Of a stretch of DNA of 64,000 nucleotides, positions 9,377-17,541 are shown piece by piece (position 1 is the stretch's first letter; each line of letters starts with the position of its first letter). The DNA lies in contig NZ_KB900626.1 in the NCBI RefSeq assembly GCF_000379125.1, positions 3,296,667 to 3,360,666 on the forward strand, in the 5' to 3' direction. A program made the translations under genes and the position numbers. This stretch comes from Methylosinus sp. LW4 (GTDB taxonomy: Bacteria > Pseudomonadota > Alphaproteobacteria > Rhizobiales > Beijerinckiaceae). The notes under the pieces were generated by a model. The model was not told where the DNA came from. It was given only the letters and a program-made list of their open reading frames with translations, and did not search any database.

Positions 9377-9814
9377 TTAGGCCGCGACCTTCTCGCATTC
9401 GTCGGCGCAGGCCTTGCAGGCGTCGCCGCAAGCCTTGCACTCTGCGATATTCGGGAACTTGTCGCATTCCTTCTTGCAGGCGAGGCAAGCCTGAGCCACA
9501 GCCTTGGCGAAGGAGGGCGTGAGCGCCGAAGCCGTGCCCGAGAGCGACGCCAGAGCCTTGCAGGCCGCGACGACGTCGAAGGTGGACTTGGTGCAAGGAC
9601 CCATGCTGGCGTCATTGGCCGCGAGCATCTCGAAGCAGTGACGCAGGCATTCCTCGCCCGCGGCGACGCATTTGGTGGTCGACTCGAACAAAGCCTTATA
9701 TTTGGCGCCGCCGCCATGATGGTGAGCGTGCGGATCTTCGGCCGCCAAAGTCCCCGTGGCGGCGGTTGCGGCGGCCAACGCGCCCATTGCAGTCACAAAT
9801 TGCCGACGTTCCAT
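9377..9814 (-). CDS. csp1: Csp1-type periplasmic copper storage protein
   Basis: A 145-residue protein with start ATG 9814 behind a GGGGGAG ribosome-binding site. The N-terminus MERRQFVTAMGALAAATAAT is a Tat signal (twin arginine, then hydrophobic core and AAE cleavage region). A His-rich HAHHHGGG segment follows. The mature chain is a helical bundle with 13 cysteines, mostly in CxxxC spacing (for example CLACKKEC, CKACGDACKACADEC), which is the count reported for mature Csp1 of Methylosinus trichosporium. Csp1 tetramers line the core of each four-helix bundle with Cu(I) and are thought to supply particulate methane monooxygenase. Confidence 0.93.
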   Translation of the reverse strand: MERRQFVTAMGALAAATAATGTLAAEDPHAHHHGGGAKYKALFESTTKCVAAGEECLRHCFEMLAANDASMGPCTKSTFDVVAACKALASLSGTASALTPSFAKAVAQACLACKKECDKFPNIAECKACGDACKACADECEKVAA

Positions 9815-9927
9815 GAATCTCCCCCTGAGTTTTAGGAACAACAACAATCTCAGCTTTAAGCTTTTTGGAGCAAGATTCAATCATAACGACCATTCGGCGA
9901 GTAAAAAACGTCGCGAAGCTCTGCCAA

Positions 9928-9945
9928 TGTGACCAATCGGTTACA
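9928..9945. promoter_or_regulatory. Inverted repeat in the csp1/mgtC divergent region
   Basis: TGTGACC-AATC-GGTTACA is an imperfect inverted repeat (six of seven positions) in the 181-base gap between divergent csp1 and the MgtC-family gene. Its size and position suit a dimeric repressor or activator. Which regulator binds cannot be told from sequence alone. Confidence 0.35.
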
Positions 9946-9995
9946 ATGATTCGACGACGACGCGAGACGGTCGCGCGAAGACACGGATAGGGAAG

Positions 9996-10712
9996 ATGGC
10001 GTTCATTACCAACTTCAACGCGCCGGAATTTTTCAATTCCCTGATATCTCTGCTCGTTGCGCTGCTGCTCGGCACGCTGATCGGGGCGGAGCGGCAATAT
10101 CGCCAGCGCACCGCCGGGCTGCGCACCAATGCGCTGGTGGCTCTCGGCGCCGCGGCCTTCGTCGATCTCGGCATGCGCCTCAACGGCAATGTCGGCGCGA
10201 CGCAGGTGCTCGCCTATATCGCCTCCGGCGTCGGCTTTCTCGGGGCCGGCGTCATCATAAAGGACGGCGCCAATATCACCGGCCTCAACACCGCGGCCAC
10301 GATCTGGTGCTCGGCCGTCACCGGCGCCTTCGCCGGCGCGGATCACGCCGCGGAAGCGATTTTGATGGCGATCTTCACCCTCGCCGGAAACATGCTGCTG
10401 CGGCCGCTGGTCCATCTCATCGAGCGCGCGCCGATCGACGAGCGCTCGACGGAGGCGATCTACCGCCTGCATGTCACCGTCTCGCAGATGCGGCGTGACG
10501 CCCTCCGCGATCTGATGGTGGAGAGGCTGGAGGCCGCCGATTATCCCGTACGCGAGATCGAGGAATTGGAGCGTGGCGAGGGCGAGGTGGAGCTGGTCGC
10601 AATATTGACCTCGACCAGCATCGACCCGAAAGAGCTGGACGTCGTCGCCGCCGAGCTGGAGAAAGTCGCCGGCGTCGAGCATGCGAGCTGGACGGCGCAG
10701 ACGAGCGAGTGA
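9996..10712 (+). CDS. MgtC/SapB-family membrane protein
   Basis: A 238-residue protein with start ATG 9996 behind AGGGAAG. The first 140 residues carry four or five membrane helices with the family's signature stretches: LLLGTLIGAERQ, RTNALVALGAAAF, GVGFLGAGVIIKDG and GLNTAATIWCSA. The C-terminal 90 residues form a soluble ACT-like domain, as in MgtC of Salmonella and Mycobacterium. Family members modulate the F-type ATP synthase or magnesium homeostasis; the exact role here is not known. It is transcribed away from csp1 and convergent to parB. Confidence 0.9.
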   Translation: MAFITNFNAPEFFNSLISLLVALLLGTLIGAERQYRQRTAGLRTNALVALGAAAFVDLGMRLNGNVGATQVLAYIASGVGFLGAGVIIKDGANITGLNTAATIWCSAVTGAFAGADHAAEAILMAIFTLAGNMLLRPLVHLIERAPIDERSTEAIYRLHVTVSQMRRDALRDLMVERLEAADYPVREIEELERGEGEVELVAILTSTSIDPKELDVVAAELEKVAGVEHASWTAQTSE

Positions 10713-10752
10713 AAATCAGCGGCGAGAGGAAGCGGCGAGCGCGCCGCCTCCC

Positions 10753-11631
10753 TCAGCCTGTCAGCCGTCTGCACAATCCGTCGAGCTGCTCCAGCGTCGT
10801 GTAGCGGATGCGCAATTCGCCGCTCTCGCCGCGATGATGGATCGAAACATAAAGACCGAGCGCATCGGTCAACAGCTTCTCCATCGCCACCGTATCCGCG
10901 TCCTTATCGACGCGCGGCTTGCGGGATTTCGTCTCCAGCGGGCTATCGGCGACCTCTTGCTGCGCGAGACGCTCGACGTCGCGAACCGTGAGGCCCTCGT
11001 CGACGACACGCCGCGCCACAGCGTCGGGATTGTCGACGGCGAGCAATGCGCGCGCATGGCCGGCCGAGATCGCGCCCTCCGTCACCAGACGCCGGCTCGC
11101 CTCCGGCAGATTGAGCAGACGCAGCGTGTTGGCGACATGAGACCGGCTCTTGCCGATGATCTTGGCGAGATCGGACTGCGAATAGCCGAACTCCTTGCCG
11201 AGCCGCTCATAGCCGCGCGCTTCCTCGATCGCATTGAGATCGGCGCGCTGCACATTCTCGATAATGGCGAGCTCGAGGGCCTCGCGATCGTCCGCCTCAT
11301 GCACGATGATCGGCACATCGGCGAGATTGGCGAGCTGGGCGGCCCGCCAGCGGCGCTCGCCGGCGATGATCTCATAAGCGTCGGCGACGCCCGGAACAGT
11401 GCGCACCACGATCGGCTGAATAATGCCCTTCTCGCGAATGGAGGCGGCAAGATCGGCGAGATCATCCTCGTGGAAGGCGACGCGCGGATTGCGCGGATTG
11501 GGCCGCAGAAACTCGATCGGCGCACGGCGCTGGCCGCGCGCGCGCTCCACAGCAGGCGCTTCCTCGCCCGCGTCTCCGATCAGAGCCGCCAGCCCTCGCC
11601 CCAATCTTCTGCGCGTCGCTTCTTCGGCCAT
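10753..11631 (-). CDS. parB: Chromosome partitioning protein ParB
   Basis: A 292-residue CTPase clamp that loads at parS and spreads on DNA. The start MAEEATRRRLGRGLAALIGD (ATG 11631) is the usual ParB N-terminus and sits behind AAGGA; another in-frame start at 11667 would add 12 residues. The CTP-binding motif GERRWRAAQ, the N-terminal IREKGIIQPIVVR strand and a helix-turn-helix region (YSQSDLAKIIGKSRSHVANTLRLL) are present, followed by the C-terminal dimer domain. It follows parA by about 58 bases. Two parS sites lie 1.2 and 3.4 kb upstream. Confidence 0.97.
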   Translation of the reverse strand: MAEEATRRRLGRGLAALIGDAGEEAPAVERARGQRRAPIEFLRPNPRNPRVAFHEDDLADLAASIREKGIIQPIVVRTVPGVADAYEIIAGERRWRAAQLANLADVPIIVHEADDREALELAIIENVQRADLNAIEEARGYERLGKEFGYSQSDLAKIIGKSRSHVANTLRLLNLPEASRRLVTEGAISAGHARALLAVDNPDAVARRVVDEGLTVRDVERLAQQEVADSPLETKSRKPRVDKDADTVAMEKLLTDALGLYVSIHHRGESGELRIRYTTLEQLDGLCRRLTG

Positions 11632-11689
11632 TTCGGAATAGGTCCTTCGAATCGAGAGGCGCGCCATTCGCGCGCCGAGAAACCTTGGA

Positions 11690-12508
11690 TCAGGCGGCCC
11701 GCAGCTGCTTCTCGCGCTGGATGACCTCCGTCGCGAGCTTCAGATAGGCCTGGCTACCGCTGCATTTGAGATCATATAGCAGCACTGGCTTGCCATGCGA
11801 CGGCGCCTCGGACACCCTCACATTGCGCGGGATCACCGTCTCATAGACCTTGTCGCCCATGAAGCGCCGCACATCGGCGACGACCTGGGTCGCGAGATTA
11901 TTGCGCGGATCGAACATGGTCAGCACAATGCCATGGATCGACAGCCGCGGATTGAGCGAGCGTCTGACCTGATCGACCGTCGACAGCAGTTGCGACAGAC
12001 CTTCGAGCGCGAAGAACTCGCATTGCAACGGCACCAGCACGGCGTCGGCGCAAGCGAGGGCGTTGATGGTCAGCAGATTGAGCGACGGCGGGCAGTCGAT
12101 CAGCACATAGGTGAAGGCCAGCGCCTCGCCATGGCGCTCGGCTGCAATCATCTCGGCGACAGCGCGCTTCAGGCGGAAGGCGCGGTCCTTGTCGCCGGCG
12201 ATCTCGAGCTCGACGCCGAGCAGATCGAGGGTGGACGGCGCGATCGAAAGCCGCGGCACGGCGGTCGCGACGATCGCCTCGGCGAGGCTGCTCTCGGCGA
12301 GCAGCACGTCATAGGTGGAAATTCGGCGCGACTTACGGTCGACGCCGAGCCCGGTGGAGGCGTTGCCCTGCGGATCGAGATCGATGACGAGCACGGTCTC
12401 GCCCACCGCAGCCAGGGCCGTGCCGAGATTAATGGCCGTCGTCGTCTTGCCGACGCCGCCTTTTTGATTGGCGAGGACGAGGATGCGGGGCTGAGGAACG
12501 TCGGTCAC
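11690..12508 (-). CDS. parA: Chromosome partitioning ATPase ParA (Soj)
   Basis: A 272-residue deviant Walker A ATPase that moves ParB-parS complexes. The loop KGGVGKTTTAINLG is followed by DLDPQGNASTG and DCPPSLNLLT. The start chosen is GTG 12508, one base after the rsmG stop, because GGAG lies six bases before it; a TTG at 12520 would overlap rsmG. The gene is part of the mnmE-mnmG-rsmG-parA-parB cluster near the chromosomal origin, so this is the chromosomal rather than a plasmid system. Confidence 0.97.
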   Translation of the reverse strand: MTDVPQPRILVLANQKGGVGKTTTAINLGTALAAVGETVLVIDLDPQGNASTGLGVDRKSRRISTYDVLLAESSLAEAIVATAVPRLSIAPSTLDLLGVELEIAGDKDRAFRLKRAVAEMIAAERHGEALAFTYVLIDCPPSLNLLTINALACADAVLVPLQCEFFALEGLSQLLSTVDQVRRSLNPRLSIHGIVLTMFDPRNNLATQVVADVRRFMGDKVYETVIPRNVRVSEAPSHGKPVLLYDLKCSGSQAYLKLATEVIQREKQLRAA

Positions 12509-12509
12509 G

Positions 12510-13172
12510 TCAAGCTCCAAAATCCCGCGCGAGGGCGATAATACGGCCGGACGAATGAGTGCGGCTCTGCAATGTCCAGATCTGGAAACTATCCGCGGCG
12601 CTCGAGCCGGTCAATTCAGTGGCCCAGTCTTCGCCCTTTAAAAACACGCCTTTGACGTTTTTCAACAGAAGTTCCTGCGCCCACTCGATCAGCTGCGGCA
12701 TCGGAGCCAGCGCACGGGCCGTCACGCCGGCCACGGGATCGGTGATTCGCGGCAGCTCAGTCTCGATTCGGCCGACATGAATTTCCGCAGCGGCCCCTGT
12801 TTCACGTGAAACAGCGCGCAGAAAGGCCGCCTTGCGCTGATCGCTCTCGATGAGATGAACCTTCGCGCCGGCATGGTCCTTCAGGCAGATCGCCAGAACC
12901 ATGCCCGGAAAGCCCGCGCCGGAGCCGAGATCGACCCAGCTCTCGAGGCTCGGAAAAAATTCGCGAATCTGCCCCGAATCGGCGAAATGCCGCGTCCATA
13001 GCTCGTCCAATGTGCTCTCGGCGACGAGATTGATGGACTTCTGCCATTTGCGCAGCAGCGATTCGTAAATCTCCAGCTCGCGAATATAAGGCTGCAGCGA
13101 CGGCGCAATCTGCAGCGCTCGGTCTCGATCGCTGACGCGATCCTTTCCTTTCCCGGCCATATTACTGATCAC
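12510..13172 (-). CDS. rsmG: 16S rRNA (guanine-527-N7) methyltransferase RsmG
   Basis: A 220-residue SAM-dependent methyltransferase that modifies G527 in the 530 loop of 16S rRNA; loss gives low-level streptomycin resistance in many bacteria. The SAM-binding motif I is [15 protein letters not shown], and [12 protein letters not shown] is the acidic end of strand two. Start GTG 13172 overlaps the mnmG stop (GTGA); an ATG at 13160 is an alternative. A perfect parS site lies inside the coding region at 12798-12813, an uncommon constraint on codon choice. Confidence 0.96.
   Translation of the reverse strand: MISNMAGKGKDRVSDRDRALQIAPSLQPYIRELEIYESLLRKWQKSINLVAESTLDELWTRHFADSGQIREFFPSLESWVDLGSGAGFPGMVLAICLKDHAGAKVHLIESDQRKAAFLRAVSRETGAAAEIHVGRIETELPRITDPVAGVTARALAPMPQLIEWAQELLLKNVKGVFLKGEDWATELTGSSAADSFQIWTLQSRTHSSGRIIALARDFGA
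12798..12813. promoter_or_regulatory. parS site 1 (inside rsmG)
   Basis: The 16-base palindrome TGTTTCACGTGAAACA is the exact consensus parS sequence bound by chromosomal ParB. It lies within the coding region of rsmG, about 1.2 kb upstream of parB and 9 kb from the putative origin. Confidence 0.96.
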
Positions 13173-15016
13173 CCACGCCGCGCTCGCGCCGCCAAAAGCG
13201 TGAGGGCGGCGGGAGTGACGCCCTCTATGCGCTGAGCCTGGCCGAGCGTGCGCGGACGCAGCGCTGACAGCTTGGCGCAGAGCTCCGCGGAGAGCCCGCC
13301 GATCTCCCGATAATCGAGAGTCGTGGGCAGAGCCAGCTGCTCGTCCCGACGGTAGGATTCGATATCGGCGCTCTGCCGATCGAGATAGACGGCGTAGCGT
13401 GCGTCGGTCTCGACTCGCGCCGACGTCTCCGCATCGATCTCACCGAGCTCTGGCCAGATCGCCGCGAGCCGCGGCAGATCGATCTCGGGGAAGGACAGCA
13501 GAGCATAGGCGCTGCGTCGCTGCCCGTCCTGATTAATGGGCAACCCGGCGCGCGCCGCAGCAGCGGAGGTGAGAGACAATTGCTGCAGCAGCGCGCGAGC
13601 GCGGCCGAGCTTGTCCATTCTGTCCCGATGCGCCAGCTCGCGCTCGCGTCCGATGCAGCCGATTTCCAGCCCCTTGCCGGTCAGGCGCTCATCGGCATTG
13701 TCGGAGCGCAGCGACAGACGATATTCGGCGCGCGAGGTGAACATGCGATAAGGCTCGCTGACCCCGCGCGTGACGAGATCGTCGATCATCACGCCGAGAT
13801 AGGCCTCGGCGCGATCGAAAACGCTCGCTTTGGCGCCGCCGGCCCGCGCCGCGGCGTTGAGCCCAGCGACGAGGCCCTGCGCCGCCGCCTCCTCATAGCC
13901 AGTCGTTCCATTGATCTGGCCAGCGAAAAACAGCCCGCTCACGCTTTTCGTTTCCAGCGTGGCGTCGAGCTCGCGCGGATCGACAAAGTCATATTCGATC
14001 GCATAGCCGGGGCGCAGAATCTGCGTCTTCTCCAACCCTTCGATCTTCTGGATGAAAGCGCGCTGGACCTCCTCGGGCAGCGAGGTCGAGACGCCATTGG
14101 GATAGACAGTGTCGTCGTCGAGACCTTCCGGCTCGAGGAAAATCTGATGCGCGTCGCGGTCGCCGAAGCGCGTGACCTTATCCTCGATCGAGGGGCAATA
14201 GCGCGGACCCGGCCCCGATATCGCGCCACTGCGTATGGGCGAATGCTCGAGATTGTCGAGAATGACCTTATGCGCGGCGGCATTTGTGCGGGTGATATGG
14301 CAGGCGATCTGCGGATTGGCGATGGTCCGGGTGAGATAAGAAAAGGGCTCTGGGATCTCGTCGCCCTTCTGTTCCTCGAGCCGCGCCCAGTCGATCGTGC
14401 GACCATCGAGGCGGGGCGGCGTGCCGGTCTTCAGCCGCCGTGTGGCGAAGCCGATGCGCCGCAGATCCTCGGCGAGGCCGATCGAAGGATTTTCGCCCAT
14501 GCGGCCGGCGGAATAGCGCGTCGCGCCAATGTGGATCACGCCATTGAGGAAGGTCCCGGTGGTTAGAACCACCGCGCCCGCGGCGAGCGTCTCTCCGTCC
14601 AGGGTCACGCCGGTCACGCGGCCATCTTGCAGGACGAGACCTTCCGCCGAGCCCTCCACGACGTCGAGATTCGGCGTCGCGGCGATCGCCGCTTGCATCG
14701 CCTCGCGATAGAGCTTGCGATCCGCCTGCGCGCGCGGACCGCGCACGGCCGGGCCTTTGGAACGGTTGAGCAGCCGAAACTGAATGCCGGCGGCGTCGGC
14801 GACACGGCCCATGAGCCCATCGAGCGCATCGATCTCGCGGACCAGCTGGCCCTTGCCGAGCCCGCCGATCGCCGGATTGCAGGACATTGCGCCGATCGTC
14901 GCGCGCGAATGGGTGACGAGCGCCGTGCGCGCGCCACGCCGCGCAGACGCCGCAGCGGCCTCACAGCCGGCATGGCCGCCCCCGATCACGATCACGTCAT
15001 AGGCCGGTCGGCTCAA
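13169..15016 (-). CDS. mnmG: tRNA uridine-5-carboxymethylaminomethyl modification enzyme MnmG (GidA)
   Basis: A 615-residue FAD enzyme that with MnmE installs the cmnm5 group on wobble U34 of certain tRNAs. The N-terminal [18 protein letters not shown] is the FAD-binding fingerprint, and [18 protein letters not shown] and [15 protein letters not shown] (here [12 protein letters not shown]) signatures are intact. The start is TTG 15016, preceded by GAGGATGGGA. The gene overlaps rsmG by four bases and is separated from mnmE by 31 bases that include a second parS site. Confidence 0.97.
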   Translation of the reverse strand: MSRPAYDVIVIGGGHAGCEAAAASARRGARTALVTHSRATIGAMSCNPAIGGLGKGQLVREIDALDGLMGRVADAAGIQFRLLNRSKGPAVRGPRAQADRKLYREAMQAAIAATPNLDVVEGSAEGLVLQDGRVTGVTLDGETLAAGAVVLTTGTFLNGVIHIGATRYSAGRMGENPSIGLAEDLRRIGFATRRLKTGTPPRLDGRTIDWARLEEQKGDEIPEPFSYLTRTIANPQIACHITRTNAAAHKVILDNLEHSPIRSGAISGPGPRYCPSIEDKVTRFGDRDAHQIFLEPEGLDDDTVYPNGVSTSLPEEVQRAFIQKIEGLEKTQILRPGYAIEYDFVDPRELDATLETKSVSGLFFAGQINGTTGYEEAAAQGLVAGLNAAARAGGAKASVFDRAEAYLGVMIDDLVTRGVSEPYRMFTSRAEYRLSLRSDNADERLTGKGLEIGCIGRERELAHRDRMDKLGRARALLQQLSLTSAAAARAGLPINQDGQRRSAYALLSFPEIDLPRLAAIWPELGEIDAETSARVETDARYAVYLDRQSADIESYRRDEQLALPTTLDYREIGGLSAELCAKLSALRPRTLGQAQRIEGVTPAALTLLAARARRG

Positions 15017-15033
15017 TTTCCCATCCTCGATCC

Positions 15034-15049
15034 TGTTTCACGTGAAACT
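15034..15049. promoter_or_regulatory. parS site 2 (mnmE-mnmG junction)
   Basis: TGTTTCACGTGAAACT differs from the parS consensus only at the last base. It overlaps the mnmE stop codon (15048-15050) and fills the short gap before mnmG, about 2.2 kb from parS site 1. Confidence 0.92.
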
Positions 15050-16352
15050 ATTTGCCAATGCAGAATTGCGAGAAAATCGCATCCAGCACCTCCTCTACAT
15101 CCACGGCGCCGACAATACGACCGAGCGCCCGGCCTGCGACACGCAGATCATCCGCGACGAATTCGAGCGCCTTGCCGGAATCGCGACTGGTCTCGATCGC
15201 CGATTTCGCCTCCTGAATGAGCCGCCTATGCCGCTCACGCGTGAGAAGCGCCGTCGAGCCGTCGCCCAGACGTCGCTTCGCGCGTCCCGCTATTTCCTCC
15301 AGAAGTCGGTCTATTCCAAACCCCGTTCGAGCGGAAATTGCAAGGTCATCTGATGTGCAATCTAGAAAATCCGCCTTGGTTGCGACGCGGATCAGCTCGG
15401 CGCCGTCCGAAGGCTCCAATTGCGGCGTCTCCCGCCCCCCCTCCGAGAGCCACAGCAGCAGATCGGCCTCGTCGATTCTGGCCCGCGTCCGCGCGACGCC
15501 GATGCGCTCGATCTCATCCTCCGCCTCGCGAAGACCGGCCGTGTCCACCAAAGTGATCGGCATGCCGGAAAGATCGAGATGAACCTCGATCATATCGCGC
15601 GTCGTTCCCGGAATGGCGGAGACGATCGCCACCTCGCGCCGCGCCAGCGCATTGAGCAGCGTCGATTTGCCGGAATTGGGCGGACCGAGCAGCAGCACGA
15701 CAAAGCCGTCACGCAGACGCTCGCTGGCTTCGCTCTCCGTCAGCGCCTCGGCCATTTCGGCGATCACAGGCTCGAGCAAGGAGCGAAGCGCCTTCGCCGG
15801 CTCGAAGACATCCCCCTCATCGGAAAAATCCAGCTCCACCTCGACCAGAGCCAGAGCCCGGACCAGCCGCTCGCGCCAGCCTTCGACTCTTTTGCGCAGA
15901 GCTCCGCCGAGCGCCCGTATCGCCTGACGGCGTTGGAATTCCGTCTCCGCATCGATGAGATCGGCGAGCCCTTCGACCTGCGACAAATCCATCTTGCCAT
16001 TGGCGAGGCTGCGCCGCGCAAATTCCCCTGGCTCCGCCTCGCGCAGGCCGGAAAAGGCGCTCAGAACGCCGAGCAGCGCGCGCGCTACAGCGCGACCGCC
16101 ATGAATTTGCAGCTCGGCGTAATCCTCGCCGGTCGGCGAATTCGGCGCCGGAAAATAGAGCGCGAGACCGCGATCGAGGGGCTCATCCGCGCCCGGCGCG
16201 CGCAGCGTCACATAATGGGCGAAGCGCGGCCGAGGCGTGAGCCCGGCCAAAGCCGCGAGCACATGCGCAACCGCCGGGCCGGACAGGCGAATTACCGCGA
16301 TCGCGGCGCGGCCGGCGCCGGTGGCGCTGGCGAAGATCGTGTCGCTGGACAT
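15048..16352 (-). CDS. mnmE: tRNA modification GTPase MnmE
   Basis: A 434-residue protein, normal length. It has an N-terminal formyl-THF-binding domain (starting DTIFASATGAGRAAIAVIR), a helical domain, an inserted G domain with GPPNSGKSTLLN (G1), the conserved TTRD switch and DTAGLRE (G3), and the conserved C-terminal FCIGK motif whose Cys takes part in the modification. It works as a heterotetramer with MnmG, encoded next. It heads the minus-strand mnmE-mnmG-rsmG-parA-parB run. Confidence 0.97.
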   Translation of the reverse strand: MSSDTIFASATGAGRAAIAVIRLSGPAVAHVLAALAGLTPRPRFAHYVTLRAPGADEPLDRGLALYFPAPNSPTGEDYAELQIHGGRAVARALLGVLSAFSGLREAEPGEFARRSLANGKMDLSQVEGLADLIDAETEFQRRQAIRALGGALRKRVEGWRERLVRALALVEVELDFSDEGDVFEPAKALRSLLEPVIAEMAEALTESEASERLRDGFVVLLLGPPNSGKSTLLNALARREVAIVSAIPGTTRDMIEVHLDLSGMPITLVDTAGLREAEDEIERIGVARTRARIDEADLLLWLSEGGRETPQLEPSDGAELIRVATKADFLDCTSDDLAISARTGFGIDRLLEEIAGRAKRRLGDGSTALLTRERHRRLIQEAKSAIETSRDSGKALEFVADDLRVAGRALGRIVGAVDVEEVLDAIFSQFCIGK

Positions 16353-16513
16353 GATCCTGATGCTCTACTCGAATTTACCCGCGCAGGAAAAGAAAGAACG
16401 CGCCTTCCCGCGACCCACAGCGCTCTTGCCGAGCGATCGTAAAGGATTGGAACGAATCGCGGCGCGGGCGGAAGCGCGACAGCCCAAAAAAATCGGCTTC
16501 CTTCGCAATATAG

Positions 16514-16528
16514 TTAAGATATAGTTAA
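16514..16528 (+). promoter_or_regulatory. CtrA-type box TTAA-N7-TTAA
   Basis: TTAA (16514-16517), seven bases, TTAA (16525-16528) is the full consensus half-site arrangement of the cell-cycle regulator CtrA in Alphaproteobacteria. It lies 26 bases before the ATG of the secreted protein at 16555. The two halves sit in a near-perfect 11-base direct repeat (ATAGTTAAGAT then ATAGTTAAAG). Binding by CtrA is inferred from the motif. Confidence 0.55.
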
Positions 16529-16554
16529 AGGGCATTTTTTCAAAAGGAGCGAAT

Positions 16555-17481
16555 ATGCTCGCCAGATTTTTTGCCCTCATCGTCTGCCTCGCCAGCGTTC
16601 TCGCCGCCGCGACTCCCTCCTCCGCTCAGGAAATATTCGACAGCTCCATTCCGCTCGCCGCCGCTGGGCGCGCGGCGCATGCGCTGAAAATGCGCCTCGA
16701 TTGGATCAGGAACCATCCGAACATTCCGCTTCCCTCCGGCAATCCGCAGATCACCAGCGGCTTCATCTCGACGCCGATCGTCGCTCTGCACATACCGCCG
16801 GCCGTGCCGGGCGTTTTCTTCCAATTCGCGACCGGGCCGACTGGCCTCGCCTGGACAGAATTCGACTTCGTCGGGCCGTCGGGTCAGAATTACGCGATTT
16901 ATTATTTCACCTATGCGGCGCCGACATCCGGCGCGGTCAATCGGCTCGGCACGACCTATCGGTTCAACTCATACGCCGAGGCCGGCGTCTACACGCTGGT
17001 CAGCGCAACGATCGCCGATTACGTCGGCAACACGACCACCTATAATCCCGATCAGCTCGCGAAAATCTTTCCCAAGCTGACCTTCTATCTGTCGAATATC
17101 GGCGATTCCGACAGCGCCAAGCCACAGCTTCTCTCCGGCAAGATCACGCCGACCGTCAGCCTGTCCTCCCCACGGCCGGTCTTCGCGGCCGATCTGATCG
17201 TATCGGACAGCCTCTCGGGGGTCGGCGGCGCCTCGCTTATCCTCGCCTCGCCGGACGGCCAAATCTATACTCAGGCATGGGGCCAGCCAGGGACCCCGAT
17301 TCAGCTCCCCGCAAAGCTGACAGCAGCCGCGAATTTCACCTATGAGACGGATTTCCCGCGCGGAACCTGGACGATCATCGACGTTTCGATCAGCGATATC
17401 GCCGGCAACACGCTCGACATCTCGGATGCGAACCAGATCAAATCGCTGCTCGGGAGCAACACCTTCCAGCTGACCGACTAA
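16555..17481 (+). CDS. Secreted protein of unknown function with two Ig-like halves
   Basis: A 308-residue protein behind AAAAGGAG. A Sec signal peptide is clear (MLARFFALIVCLASVLAAAT, cleavage near SSAQ). The mature part contains two similar beta-rich halves: one around FVGPSGQNYAIYYF...AGVYTLVSATIADYVGNTTTY and one around SDSLSGVGGASLILASPDGQ...GTWTIIDVSISDIAGNTLDI. Each ends with a V-x-I-x-D-x-x-G-N-T strand typical of bacterial Ig-like/fibronectin-like modules. Only the signal region lacks this fold. I do not recognise a family. It interrupts the usual mnmE-rho synteny and is preceded by a CtrA-type box. Confidence 0.85.
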   Translation: MLARFFALIVCLASVLAAATPSSAQEIFDSSIPLAAAGRAAHALKMRLDWIRNHPNIPLPSGNPQITSGFISTPIVALHIPPAVPGVFFQFATGPTGLAWTEFDFVGPSGQNYAIYYFTYAAPTSGAVNRLGTTYRFNSYAEAGVYTLVSATIADYVGNTTTYNPDQLAKIFPKLTFYLSNIGDSDSAKPQLLSGKITPTVSLSSPRPVFAADLIVSDSLSGVGGASLILASPDGQIYTQAWGQPGTPIQLPAKLTAAANFTYETDFPRGTWTIIDVSISDIAGNTLDISDANQIKSLLGSNTFQLTD

Positions 17482-17507
17482 ATCCATCGAGCTCGGCGCG
17501 GCCACGT

Positions 17508-17533
17508 CGGCGGAGCTCCCTGGAGCTCCGCCG
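17508..17533. terminator. Hairpin between convergent genes
   Basis: A perfect 12-base-pair inverted repeat (CGGCGGAGCTCC and complement) with a two-base centre lies between the convergent secreted-protein gene and the Rieske gene. It has no T tract, so it may be a bidirectional stabilising or Rho-assisted end. Confidence 0.5.
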
Positions 17534-17541
17534 CGGAACGC

